DNA of 19,780 nt. Origin: an uncultured Clostridium sp. GTDB lineage: Bacteria; Bacillota; Clostridia; Clostridiales; Clostridiaceae. The notes under the pieces are model-generated. The model saw only the letters and a program-made list of their open reading frames with translations, did no database searches and was not told the DNA's origin. The position numbers were made by a program, and so were the translations under genes. The stretch lies in contig URGW01000049.1 of the NCBI GenBank assembly GCA_900547475.1, positions 1-19,780 of the forward strand, given 5' to 3'. Below are positions 7,998 to 15,238 of this stretch, piece by piece. The first letter of the stretch is position 1; each line of letters starts with the position of its first letter.

Positions 7998-8023
7998 AAA
8001 GCCTGCATAACCAGTAACAACCC
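7995..8023 (-). promoter_or_regulatory. RAT antiterminator RNA, licT leader
   Basis: The minus-strand element begins GGGTTGTTACTGGTTATGCA and ends GGCTTTACC. It matches the RAT consensus closely and is the same length (29 bases) as the second RAT before bglP. It begins about 18 bases after the predicted transcription start. Confidence 0.92.
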
Positions 8024-8047
8024 ATATCTTTTATTAACTTTATGATA

Positions 8048-8076
8048 ATGATATCATAAAGAATTTTTAGTGTCAA
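8048..8076 (-). promoter_or_regulatory. Promoter of the licT-bglP-bglA operon
   Basis: On the minus strand there is a consensus TTGACA (8071-8076), a 17-base spacer and TATCAT (8048-8053) preceded by TG. The strong promoter fits an operon whose control is by antitermination rather than initiation. Confidence 0.85.
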
Positions 8077-8106
8077 TAAGATTAATACTTTTTTAATCTC
8101 AAACTG

Positions 8107-8213
8107 AAGAAAGTGGCTATCGCACTAAAAGTTTATACACAATATATTGTTTTATAATTAAAAATCAACATAATATATTGTAGTATTTATCCTTAATGCG
8201 ACAGCCCCTTTCT
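8107..8213. mobile_element. MITE-like palindromic element, copy A
   Basis: A roughly 107-base imperfect palindrome with no coding capacity. The left end AAGTGGCTATCGCACTAAAA (8111-8130) is the inverse of the right end, whose inverse reads AAAGGGGCTGTCGCATTAAG. Internally ACAATATATT (8139-8148) pairs with AATATATTGT (8172-8181). The same terminal sequence, internal AATATAT block, size and folding recur at 17991-18100, which argues for a dispersed element with GGGGCTGTCGCA ends, like a non-autonomous IS derivative. No clear target duplication was found. It starts about 9 bases after the DUF1667 stop and may also act as a terminator for the glp operon. Confidence 0.6.
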
Positions 8214-8221
8214 TACTTTAT

Positions 8222-8569
8222 TTATGAAACTGTTTTTGCAGAAACTATACTAACACCTGTTCCTAAAACATCTTCTATAATTACATCCCCAACTTTAATT
8301 GGAAGCTTAACAGAAACCTTGTTAATTTCCTTCATCACATCAAATATCATTCCCTTTGGAATAGGTTCCTCTGTTTTAACTGGTATAACCATATTATCAC
8401 AACCATCTATTTTTACAGTTGAAGTTACTATTCTAGTCGGATTCTTAACCTCGTTTAATCCATAAACTTCTCCTCTTTTGCAAGTGTTTCCTTCAACCTT
8501 TTCTAACTCTATATCTACTGTTAAATGACATCCTCTAGGACATACTATGCATATTAATTCTTTTACCAT
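8222..8569 (-). CDS. DUF1667 cysteine-rich protein, partner of the glycerol-3-phosphate dehydrogenase
   Basis: Small soluble protein (115 residues) of the DUF1667 family. Four cysteines cluster at the N-terminus: Cys7, Cys10 and Cys14 in CIVCPRGCHL, and Cys30 in GNTCKRGEVYG. This pattern suggests an iron-sulfur cluster or other metal site, though the family has no settled function. It lies 2 bases after the FAD/NAD oxidoreductase and in one run with glpA, the context in which DUF1667 proteins are usually found. Inference: it is an electron-transfer or assembly subunit of an anaerobic glycerol-3-phosphate dehydrogenase, standing where enteric bacteria have GlpC. The ATG is at 8567-8569; its ribosome binding site lies inside the end of the upstream gene. 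The MITE-like element starts right after the stop. Confidence 0.88.
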   Translation of the reverse strand: MVKELICIVCPRGCHLTVDIELEKVEGNTCKRGEVYGLNEVKNPTRIVTSTVKIDGCDNMVIPVKTEEPIPKGMIFDVMKEINKVSVKLPIKVGDVIIEDVLGTGVSIVSAKTVS

Positions 8570-8571
8570 TA

Positions 8572-9825
8572 CTATTCACCATCCTCTAATGAAATTGTTA
8601 TTGCTCCTTTAGCATTTTTAAGCTTATCTTTAAGAATTATAATTCTCTCCATTTCTGCTGGAACAACATGAGGCTTTTTAAAGCTTTGAATAACATTTCC
8701 TTCTTCATCCTTAACTACTATTTGTTTATTTTTAAATACATTTCTAACTCTCATAAATACATTTAAATTTCCATCTAAAGATTCAATTTCAAATTTTTGA
8801 GGAACTGTATAACTTATATTCTCTCCATTTTTTATTTCAGTGAAATTATTTAATCTCTTTTTACCTTTAATATATTTAGCAGCATTTTTTCCTGCATTCT
8901 TAGCTTCCTCAGTTACAAAATCAACTAAGTCATGAACATGGACAACATTACCACATGCAAATATACCCTCTCTATTTGTTTCCATACTTTCAGAAACTAC
9001 AAGTCCATTAGTTCTAAGGTCTAATTCAACTCCTGCATTTTTTGAAAGCTCATTTTCTGGTATTAATCCAACTGATAATAATAATGTATCAGCATCAAAT
9101 TCTATTTCAGTTCCTTTTATAGGTTGTCTATTTTCATCAACCTTAGCTATAATAACCTTTTCTAATCTTCCCTCACCTTTAACATCAATAACTGTATGAG
9201 ATAAATATAGTGGAATTCCATAATCATCTAAACATTGAACAATATTTCTAGTTAATCCATTTGAATAAGGCATAAGTTCAACAACAGCCTCTACCTTAGC
9301 CCCTTCAAGAGTCATTCTTCTAGCCATTATAAGTCCAATATCACCTGATCCTAAAATAACTACTTTTTTACCTACCATGTAGCCTTCCATATTAATAAAT
9401 CTTTGAGCAGCCCCTGCAGTAAATATTCCTGATGGTCTATCTCCTGGAATACTTATAGCTCCTCTTGTTCTTTCACGGCATCCCATAGCAAGTACTATAG
9501 ATTCAGCTTCTATTGTTAAATATCCTTTTTCAGTATTTATAGCATGTATTATTTTCTCTTCTATTTCTAAGACCATTGTATCTAACATAACTTCTATGTT
9601 AGTTTCTTTTACCATATCAATAAATCTTCCAGCATATTCAGGTCCTGTAAGCTCTTCTTTAAAGGTATGAAGACCAAATCCGTTATGAATACATTGATTT
9701 AAGATTCCACCTAGCTCTTTATCTCTTTCTATAATTAATATTTTTTCTACTCCATTTTCATGAGCTTCATAAGCTGCTGCTAATCCAGCTGGGCCTCCAC
9801 CTACAACTACTAAATCATATTTCAT
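8572..9825 (-). CDS. FAD/NAD-dependent oxidoreductase of the glp operon
   Basis: Pyridine-nucleotide-disulfide-type flavoprotein of 417 residues. VVVGGGPAGLAAAYEA (G9-x-G11-x-x-G14) is the FAD Rossmann motif. VVILGSGDIGLIMARR (Gly159, Gly161, Gly164) is the NAD(P) motif, and GIFACGNVV near 295 is the second FAD contact. LNQCIHNGFG (Cys45) and AMGCRERTRG (Cys116) are typical of the family found next to GlpA in clostridia. It follows glpA by 12 bases and precedes DUF1667 by 2 bases, so translation is probably coupled. Likely role: pass electrons between GlpA-bound FAD and NAD(H) or another carrier. It is often called NADH oxidase or an NAD(FAD)-dependent dehydrogenase; the physiological acceptor is not evident. 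The ATG has GGAGG 6 bases upstream. Confidence 0.88.
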   Translation of the reverse strand: MKYDLVVVGGGPAGLAAAYEAHENGVEKILIIERDKELGGILNQCIHNGFGLHTFKEELTGPEYAGRFIDMVKETNIEVMLDTMVLEIEEKIIHAINTEKGYLTIEAESIVLAMGCRERTRGAISIPGDRPSGIFTAGAAQRFINMEGYMVGKKVVILGSGDIGLIMARRMTLEGAKVEAVVELMPYSNGLTRNIVQCLDDYGIPLYLSHTVIDVKGEGRLEKVIIAKVDENRQPIKGTEIEFDADTLLLSVGLIPENELSKNAGVELDLRTNGLVVSESMETNREGIFACGNVVHVHDLVDFVTEEAKNAGKNAAKYIKGKKRLNNFTEIKNGENISYTVPQKFEIESLDGNLNVFMRVRNVFKNKQIVVKDEEGNVIQSFKKPHVVPAEMERIIILKDKLKNAKGAITISLEDGE

Positions 9826-9837
9826 AACTAAATCCTC

Positions 9838-11268
9838 CTACTTTGTTTTTCCACTTATTATATATGAACCATTTTTATCTAAAAGCACTTCTTCTATATT
9901 CATTCCAGTTTCACGAGATATTATTTCTTGAACTCTAGGTCCACAGAAACCCCCTTGACATCTTCCACACCCTGGACGACATCTTCTCTTAACTCCATCA
10001 ATAGTTCTAGCTCCTAAAGTTCTATTTATACTATCAACAATTTCTCCCTCAGTTATATTTTCACATCTACAAATTACTCTTCCATATCTACTATCTTTTT
10101 TAATTACATTTGCTTTTTCTTCTGGAGAAAGTTCTATAAAGTGTACTTGTTCTCTTTTTTCATTAAAATTATCTTTTTTCTCTAAAGCTAATCCACTTTT
10201 ACCAAGCATTTTAACTAAATCTACTGCAATAGCTGGTGCTGAACTTAAACCTGGTGATTTTATTCCCGCTACATCAAAAAATCCTTTTACGTCTTTAGCT
10301 TCTCCAATTATGAAATCAGATTTATCAGCTATGGCACGAAGTCCTGCAAAGTTTCTAATATTTTCTCTAAAATTAACTTTATTAGTTGTTTTTAAAGAAA
10401 CTTCTCTAACTTTAGCTAATCCATCATACTCTGTAGAAACTGAATCTTTATCCTCAGTGTCAATAGCATCTGGACCAACTAATAAGTTTCCATGAACTGT
10501 TGGGGTAACTAAAACCCCTTTTCCAAGTTTAGTTGGACATTGAAATATTGTCTTTTCAAATAATCTTCCTTGGCTCTTATCTAAAACATAATATTCACCT
10601 TTTCTAGGAGTTATCTTAAAGTCTTCCTCACAAACCATATTGTGAATCTTATCAGCATAAATACCTGCTGCATTTACTACAAATCTAGCTTCTATTACAT
10701 CTCCATTTTCAAGTTTTATTTTGAAATTTTCATCTTTTTCAATACCAACAACTTTAGAATTTAGTCTTAATTCTCCTCCATTATCAATAGCATTTTCTGA
10801 AAGAGCTATAGTAAATTCATATGCTCCAACAATTCCTCCTGTTGGGCAGAATAAAGCTCCCTTTACATCTTTATTTAAATTTGGTTCCATCTCTAAAACT
10901 TCTTCTGCTGATAAAAGTTTTACTCCTTCCACTCCATTTTGGATTCCTCTATTATATAAAATCTCTAATTCTTTTTGGTCATCTTCATCAAAACCTATAA
11001 TTAATGATCCATTTCTCTTAAAAGGAACTGATAAGTTTTTACAAAGCTCCTCAAACATCTTATTTCCTTCAACATTATATTTTGCCATTAATGTTCCTGG
11101 TTCAGGATCATATCCTGAATGGACAATTGCTGAATTTGCCTTAGATGCTCCCATAGCAACGTCATTTTCTTTTTCTAATTCTACAACCTTTAAATTATAC
11201 TTTGTTAATTCTCTAAATATTGCTCCACCTATTACTCCAGATCCTATAATTGCTACATCATAAATCAT
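9838..11268 (-). CDS. glpA: Glycerol-3-phosphate dehydrogenase, GlpA type with BFD-like 2Fe-2S domain
   Basis: FAD-dependent enzyme that oxidises sn-glycerol-3-phosphate to dihydroxyacetone phosphate. The N-terminus IYDVAIIGSGVIGG (Gly9, Gly11, Gly14) binds FAD, and the DAO domain fills about 1-370 (for example GIKSPGLSSAPAIA near its end). A C-terminal BFD-like domain from about 398 has Cys400-x-Cys402, then Cys430, Cys434, Cys437 and Cys442, as expected for a 2Fe-2S cluster. This makes it GlpA-like (anaerobic) rather than GlpD. I chose the ATG at 11266-11268 (476 residues), which has GGGAGAG 7 bases upstream. An open frame continues 33 codons further up but runs through the leader terminator and is not coding. 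It is the first gene of glpA-oxidoreductase-DUF1667, with its own promoter and attenuator. Confidence 0.93.
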   Translation of the reverse strand: MIYDVAIIGSGVIGGAIFRELTKYNLKVVELEKENDVAMGASKANSAIVHSGYDPEPGTLMAKYNVEGNKMFEELCKNLSVPFKRNGSLIIGFDEDDQKELEILYNRGIQNGVEGVKLLSAEEVLEMEPNLNKDVKGALFCPTGGIVGAYEFTIALSENAIDNGGELRLNSKVVGIEKDENFKIKLENGDVIEARFVVNAAGIYADKIHNMVCEEDFKITPRKGEYYVLDKSQGRLFEKTIFQCPTKLGKGVLVTPTVHGNLLVGPDAIDTEDKDSVSTEYDGLAKVREVSLKTTNKVNFRENIRNFAGLRAIADKSDFIIGEAKDVKGFFDVAGIKSPGLSSAPAIAVDLVKMLGKSGLALEKKDNFNEKREQVHFIELSPEEKANVIKKDSRYGRVICRCENITEGEIVDSINRTLGARTIDGVKRRCRPGCGRCQGGFCGPRVQEIISRETGMNIEEVLLDKNGSYIISGKTK

Positions 11269-11294
11269 TAAATATCTCTCCCTTTTTAAAAAAT

Positions 11295-11367
11295 AAAAAA
11301 GAACCAAACTCAAAAAAGACATAAGAATATCCTTTTTGTGTCTAGCTCTCTTCTCTCTTATACACAA
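11295..11367 (-). promoter_or_regulatory. GlpP-type leader terminator ahead of glpA
   Basis: On the minus strand TTGTGTATAAGAG (11355-11367) is followed by an imperfect stem (11332-11348 with 11301-11318, core CAAAAAG/CTTTTTTG) and then six T residues (11295-11300). In B. subtilis the glpF and glpD leaders hold a terminator opened by GlpP with glycerol-3-phosphate. A glpP gene lies 1.7 kb away in this cluster, and the glpF leader here shares the TTGTGTA..AGAG motif, so the same control is inferred. Confidence 0.7.
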
Positions 11368-11396
11368 AATTAAAATTATTTATTAACTTTTATCTA

Positions 11397-11425
11397 ATTA
11401 TAGCACATTCAATCAAATTTTTCCA
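11397..11425 (-). promoter_or_regulatory. Promoter of glpA operon
   Basis: On the minus strand a consensus TATAAT (11397-11402) is preceded by TGC (extended -10), with a weak -35 TGGAAA (11420-11425) at 17 bases. It overlaps the end region of glpK, so glpA can be transcribed independently of glpFPK. Confidence 0.72.
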
Positions 11426-11433
11426 GAACTTTT

Positions 11434-12936
11434 TTAATCTTCAATTTCCCATTCCTTTGATCTTTCAACGGCCTTTTTCCATTTCTTATGATATTTATTT
11501 CTTCTTTCTTCAGAAATAGTTGGCTCAAATTCTTCACTTGCAAACCATAACTTAGCTATTTCTTCTTTATCACTCCAGTAGCCAACTGCTAACCCTGCAA
11601 GATAAGCAGCTCCTAAAGCTGTTGTTTCTGTAATTATAGGTTTAATTACCTTTTTGCCAACTAAATCTGCTTGGAATTGCATTAAGAAATTATTTCTGCT
11701 AGCTCCTCCATCTACTTTTATACAATTTATATCATATCCAACATCATTTATCATAGCCTCAAGAACATCTCTTGTTTGATATGCAATTGATTCAAGTGCA
11801 GCTCTTATTATATGATTTCTATTAGTTCCACGTGTTAATCCTACTATTGTTCCTCGAGCGTACATATCCCAATAAGGAGCTCCTAATCCAACGAAGGCAG
11901 GAACAACATATACTCCACCATTATCTTCTACCTTTGTTGCAAAGTATTCAGTATCACTAGAATCACTTATGATTCTTAATTCATCTCTAAGCCATTGAAT
12001 AACAGCGCCTCCAACAAATACTGACCCTTCTAAAGCATATTGAACTTTTCCATTTAATCCAATAGCTATTGTTGTTAAAAGCCCTGATTTACTTTTAACA
12101 AGTTCATATCCTGTATTCATTAGTAAGAAACATCCTGTTCCATAAGTATTTTTTACATCCCCTTTATTAAATGCAGCTTGTCCAAATAATGCAGCTTGTT
12201 GATCACCAGCAATTCCAGCTATAGGAACTCTTATTCCACCTTTTGCTCCAAGGTTTGCATATCCATAAATCTCAGATGAATTTTTTACTTCTGGTAACAT
12301 ACTTCTCGGAATGTCTAATTCCTTTAACATTCTTTCATCCCATTCAAGATTTTTTATATTAAATATCATAGTTCTAGATGCATTAGTATAATCAGTTACA
12401 TGAATCTTCCCATTTGTAAGCTTCCAAACAAGCCAACTGTCTACTGTACCAAATAAAAGCTCACCCTTTTCAGCTTTCTCTCTTGCACCTTCAACATTGT
12501 CTAATATCCATTTTATTTTTGTTCCTGAAAAATATGCATCAAGTATAAGTCCTGTATTTTCTTTAATATATTCTAGAAGCCCTTCTCTTTCTTTTAACTC
12601 ATCACATATATTAGCAGTTCTTCTACATTGCCAAACAATTGCATTGTATATTGGAACTCCTGTATTTTTATCCCAAACTATTGCAGTCTCCCTTTGGTTA
12701 GTTATTCCAATAGCTGCTATATTTTCTTGAGTTATATTACACTTAGCCATAACTTCTTGAAGTACACTATATTGAGTTGCCCATATTTCCATTGGGTCAT
12801 GTTCAACCCATCCTTCTCTAGGATAAATTTGATTGAATTCCTTTTGGCTTACCCCAATAATATTTTGCTCTTTATCAAAAATTATTGCTCTAGAACTTGT
12901 TGTTCCTTGATCTAATGCTACTATATATTTTTCCAT
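11434..12936 (-). CDS. glpK: Glycerol kinase
   Basis: ATP-dependent phosphorylation of glycerol to sn-glycerol-3-phosphate (FGGY family). The phosphate-binding start ALDQGTTSSR (8-16), the glycerol contacts Arg82/Glu83 in TNQRET, Tyr135 in LDAYFSG and Asp245 in AGDQQAALFGQ, plus ALESIAYQTRDV and KVDGGASRN near 400, give an intact enzyme of 500 residues. Many Gram-positive glycerol kinases carry a regulatory histidine phosphorylated by HPr in a Y-H-F-Y-G segment just before the GDQQ motif. Here that stretch reads YANLGAKGG (226-234), with no histidine. The ATG has AGAGGTG upstream. It is 20 bases after glpP, in the glpF-glpP-glpK unit. Confidence 0.97.
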   Translation of the reverse strand: MEKYIVALDQGTTSSRAIIFDKEQNIIGVSQKEFNQIYPREGWVEHDPMEIWATQYSVLQEVMAKCNITQENIAAIGITNQRETAIVWDKNTGVPIYNAIVWQCRRTANICDELKEREGLLEYIKENTGLILDAYFSGTKIKWILDNVEGAREKAEKGELLFGTVDSWLVWKLTNGKIHVTDYTNASRTMIFNIKNLEWDERMLKELDIPRSMLPEVKNSSEIYGYANLGAKGGIRVPIAGIAGDQQAALFGQAAFNKGDVKNTYGTGCFLLMNTGYELVKSKSGLLTTIAIGLNGKVQYALEGSVFVGGAVIQWLRDELRIISDSSDTEYFATKVEDNGGVYVVPAFVGLGAPYWDMYARGTIVGLTRGTNRNHIIRAALESIAYQTRDVLEAMINDVGYDINCIKVDGGASRNNFLMQFQADLVGKKVIKPIITETTALGAAYLAGLAVGYWSDKEEIAKLWFASEEFEPTISEERRNKYHKKWKKAVERSKEWEIED

Positions 12937-12955
12937 AAAAAATCACCTCTTAATT

Positions 12956-13516
12956 TTATATCTTCCATATATCCTCTTTTGTTGTTGATATACATGTTGC
13001 TCCTGATTTTAAAGCTTCCATAACATCTTCTTTATCTGAAATTAAACCACCTACTATTAATGGCTTATATATTGTTTTCGATAATTCTTTAATAACCTTA
13101 AATAATAATCCTGGTAACATTTCTACTGCATCACATTCATCAACTAAATGATTTTTTGTGCTTTGAAAAGAAAGACTATCTAAAATGAAAACCCTCTGAA
13201 TAGCTACTAACCCTAATTTTTTTGCACTTTTTACTGTTTGAGCCTTAGTGCTTATTATTCCATGAAACTTAGTTTTCTCTTTTAAATATTCCAAAACAAT
13301 TTCTCTATTTGTAAGTCCATCAACTAAATCTATGTGTAATATTCCAATCTTATTTTTTTCTGATATTTTATTTGAAATTTCTATAATATCTAGAATATTA
13401 CCAAATAGAACAAAAACCACATCAACATCAGCTTCTAATGCCTTATTTAATTGGTCCATATCCTTTACAGCTGCCACAATAGGGTTGTCCTCAAGTATTC
13501 TTTTAAAATTAATCAT
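12956..13516 (-). CDS. glpP: Glycerol uptake operon antiterminator GlpP
   Basis: RNA-binding regulator with a TIM-barrel-like fold (family GlpP). In B. subtilis it is activated by glycerol-3-phosphate and prevents termination in glp leaders. The protein is full length (186 residues). It has the family's N-terminal ILEDNPIVAAVKD, central IGILHIDLVDGL, DAVEMLPGL and the C-terminal KPLIVGGLISDKEDVMEALKSGATCISTT, which resembles a phosphate-binding loop. The ATG has AAGGAGG 8 bases upstream. It sits between glpF and glpK and thus is made with the genes it controls. Two leader terminators with a shared motif, before glpF and before glpA, are its likely targets. Confidence 0.93.
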   Translation of the reverse strand: MINFKRILEDNPIVAAVKDMDQLNKALEADVDVVFVLFGNILDIIEISNKISEKNKIGILHIDLVDGLTNREIVLEYLKEKTKFHGIISTKAQTVKSAKKLGLVAIQRVFILDSLSFQSTKNHLVDECDAVEMLPGLLFKVIKELSKTIYKPLIVGGLISDKEDVMEALKSGATCISTTKEDIWKI

Positions 13517-13557
13517 TTTATATAGCCTCCTTAAAATTGTCTAAAATTAATATCCCC

Positions 13558-14265
13558 TTAAAATATAGTTGTATATACTATTGCTCCTGCTATAGCTCCA
13601 AGTATTGGTCCTACAATTGGAATCCAAGCATAAGCCCAGTCAGAGCCTCCTTTATTTTTCATAGGAAGCAAGAAATGTGCAAGTCTAGGTGAGAAATCTC
13701 TAGCTGGATTAATAGCATATCCAGTTGGTTCTCCTAAAGATACTCCTATAACTAAAATTAATAATCCAACTGCTATTGGCATAATTCCATCTACCATTTT
13801 TGAATCACCAAGCCCTAGGATTCCAAACATTAAAACGAAAGTACCTATAAACTCAGTTAAAAAGTTCCATTTATAATTTCTAATAGCTGGTATAGTACAA
13901 AATGTACCAAGCTTTGCATCATGATCTTCAGTAGACTCAAAATGATTATAATAAGTTAAATAAACAAGTACAGCGCCTATAAAAGCTCCTATAAATTGCG
14001 CTATACAAAATACTATAACCTGACTCAAAGTTAATCCTCCAGTTATACCCAATGCAATAGTTACTGCTGGATTAAATACAGCTCCACTTATCCTAGAAAA
14101 TATATAAACAGGAATAGCTACTGCTATTGCCCATCCTACAGTGACTACAATAAGATCAGCTCCATTACCCTTAGTTTTTTTAAGAGATATGTTTGCAACT
14201 ACTCCATCCCCTAACAATATCAAAAGTGTAGTTCCAAAAAGCTCAGCCAAGAATTGATTTACCAT
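13558..14265 (-). CDS. glpF: Glycerol uptake facilitator (aquaglyceroporin)
   Basis: Channel for passive entry of glycerol across the cell membrane. MIP family with both half-helix NPA motifs: Asn65-Pro66-Ala67 in VFNPAVTIALG and Asn186-Pro187-Ala188 in YAINPARDFSPRL. Asp190 after the second NPA and the arginine beside it are typical of glycerol facilitators rather than water-only channels. Six membrane segments fill the 235 residues. The ATG has GGTGGAG 7 bases upstream. First gene of glpF-glpP-glpK, behind a promoter and a leader terminator of about 150 bases. Confidence 0.95.
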   Translation of the reverse strand: MVNQFLAELFGTTLLILLGDGVVANISLKKTKGNGADLIVVTVGWAIAVAIPVYIFSRISGAVFNPAVTIALGITGGLTLSQVIVFCIAQFIGAFIGAVLVYLTYYNHFESTEDHDAKLGTFCTIPAIRNYKWNFLTEFIGTFVLMFGILGLGDSKMVDGIMPIAVGLLILVIGVSLGEPTGYAINPARDFSPRLAHFLLPMKNKGGSDWAYAWIPIVGPILGAIAGAIVYTTIF

Positions 14266-14317
14266 GAATCTCCACCACCTAGTAATTAATATATTTAATT
14301 TTAAAAAAACTTAAAAT

Positions 14318-14383
14318 AAAAAAGAGCTAAACAAAAAAATTAAAATTTTTTTCTCGTGTTTAACTCCAAATACTCTTACACAA
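14318..14383 (-). promoter_or_regulatory. GlpP-type leader terminator ahead of glpF
   Basis: On the minus strand TTGTGTAAGAG (14373-14383) is followed by a stem GAGTTAAAC/GTTTAGCTC (14358-14366 with 14324-14332, one G-U pair), extended by A/T pairing inside, then six T residues (14318-14323). The layout and motif match the glpA leader in this window and the GlpP-controlled leaders known from B. subtilis. Confidence 0.75.
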
Positions 14384-14427
14384 GTTGAATATATACGTAT
14401 ATATTTTTGTTATTTTTTACAATATTT

Positions 14428-14456
14428 ATTTTAACACATTTTGAAATCATTTTCAA
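14428..14456 (-). promoter_or_regulatory. Promoter of glpF-glpP-glpK
   Basis: TTGAAA (14451-14456), exactly 17 bases, then TAAAAT (14428-14433) on the minus strand. The start of transcription would fall about 40 bases before the leader motif TTGTGTAAGAG. Confidence 0.75.
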
Positions 14457-14512
14457 CAAATTAAAAATTTAACATTTTTACTATAAAATACAAACCTCAA
14501 CCTTAATCTCTT

Positions 14513-14556
14513 CTTTTTAAATCATAGATATCCATGGATATTTATGATTTAAAAAG
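14513..14556. repeat. 44-base near-perfect palindrome
   Basis: CTTTTTAAATCATA (14513-14526) pairs perfectly with TATGATTTAAAAAG (14543-14556), and the 16 bases between contain the self-complementary ATATCCATGGATAT. The two together make an almost uninterrupted dyad. There is no T-run directly after it on the minus strand, and on the plus strand T residues come only 10 bases later. It lies between the small membrane-protein gene and the glpF promoter; it may be a poor terminator or a protein-binding site. Confidence 0.6.
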
Positions 14557-14631
14557 TTATCCTATAATTTTTTTTATTTACATCATATATATTAAACATA
14601 TTATTTAAAATTGAAATTTATAAAAATTACC

Positions 14632-15114
14632 TTATTTATTATAGTTTTTAGCTTTAAAGTTAAGTGTAATATAACTAAGTAAAGCTAATACTAACATATA
14701 TATTGGAAGTATAATATATGAAAGTTCCCCTAAATCATATCCTACTAAAGTATTTATAACACTTTGAAATGGTAATGTTGTATAAATAGCAACAATACTT
14801 ATTATAGGAAATATAATCTCATTAGGTGTACTCCATCGTGAAATAAAAAGATCTAAGTTCAGAAGTACAAATAAAAGTAGAAACATAATTGTACCTAAAA
14901 ATATTAACACCGATTTATATTTTACCTTAAATAATCTTATTAATATTAAAAATAATATAGTAAATATACTTAAAACCCAAAAGTAATTTTTTAAATAACT
15001 TTTTATATACTCATATTTCACAACTAAGTTAGTCACTTTTATACTAACAACAATAGTAATAAAATATACTGTTATTATTTTAAAACTATCTCTTAGATTG
15101 ATTAATTTTTTCAC
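14632..15114 (-). CDS. Hypothetical membrane protein, about five transmembrane segments
   Basis: Not recognised. The 160-residue product is very hydrophobic, with likely membrane helices near residues 12-32, 44-62, 68-88, 98-118 and 130-152. The N-terminus is short and basic (KKLINLRD) and the C-terminus ends in a basic tail (FKAKNYNK). No enzyme motif is visible. I place the start at the GTG at 15112-15114, because GGAGG lies 5 bases upstream. The in-frame ATG four codons earlier overlaps that GGAGG and has no site of its own, but the spacing is short, so the start is uncertain. A terminator separates it from the secreted-protein gene upstream. Base use is even richer in A+T than the glp genes, suggesting a lineage-specific accessory gene. 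Confidence 0.65.
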   Translation of the reverse strand: MKKLINLRDSFKIITVYFITIVVSIKVTNLVVKYEYIKSYLKNYFWVLSIFTILFLILIRLFKVKYKSVLIFLGTIMFLLLFVLLNLDLFISRWSTPNEIIFPIISIVAIYTTLPFQSVINTLVGYDLGELSYIILPIYMLVLALLSYITLNFKAKNYNK

Positions 15115-15185
15115 CTTTTCCTCCATAAACAATTTTTTAATTCTTTTTTCATTGTCTATCTCCCCATTTTATACAATTGCACACT

Positions 15186-15226
15186 AAAAAATACTGCATA
15201 TTTTTTTGAGTAATACAGTATTTTTT
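15186..15226. terminator. Terminator after the small secreted-protein gene
   Basis: AAAAAATACTG (15186-15196) pairs perfectly with CAGTATTTTTT (15216-15226). On the minus strand the stem ends in a run of T. It lies 13 bases past the stop of the gene at 15239 and reads as a factor-independent terminator on both strands. Confidence 0.72.
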
Positions 15227-15238
15227 GTTATTTACTCT

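Noticed and set aside
8196..8465. 89-codon plus-strand open frame
   Set aside because: Antisense to the DUF1667 gene and starting inside the MITE-like element; no ribosome binding site.
10721..11263. 180-codon plus-strand open frame
   Set aside because: Antisense to glpA, whose FAD motif and Cys domain are unmistakable; the composition is that of a shadow frame.
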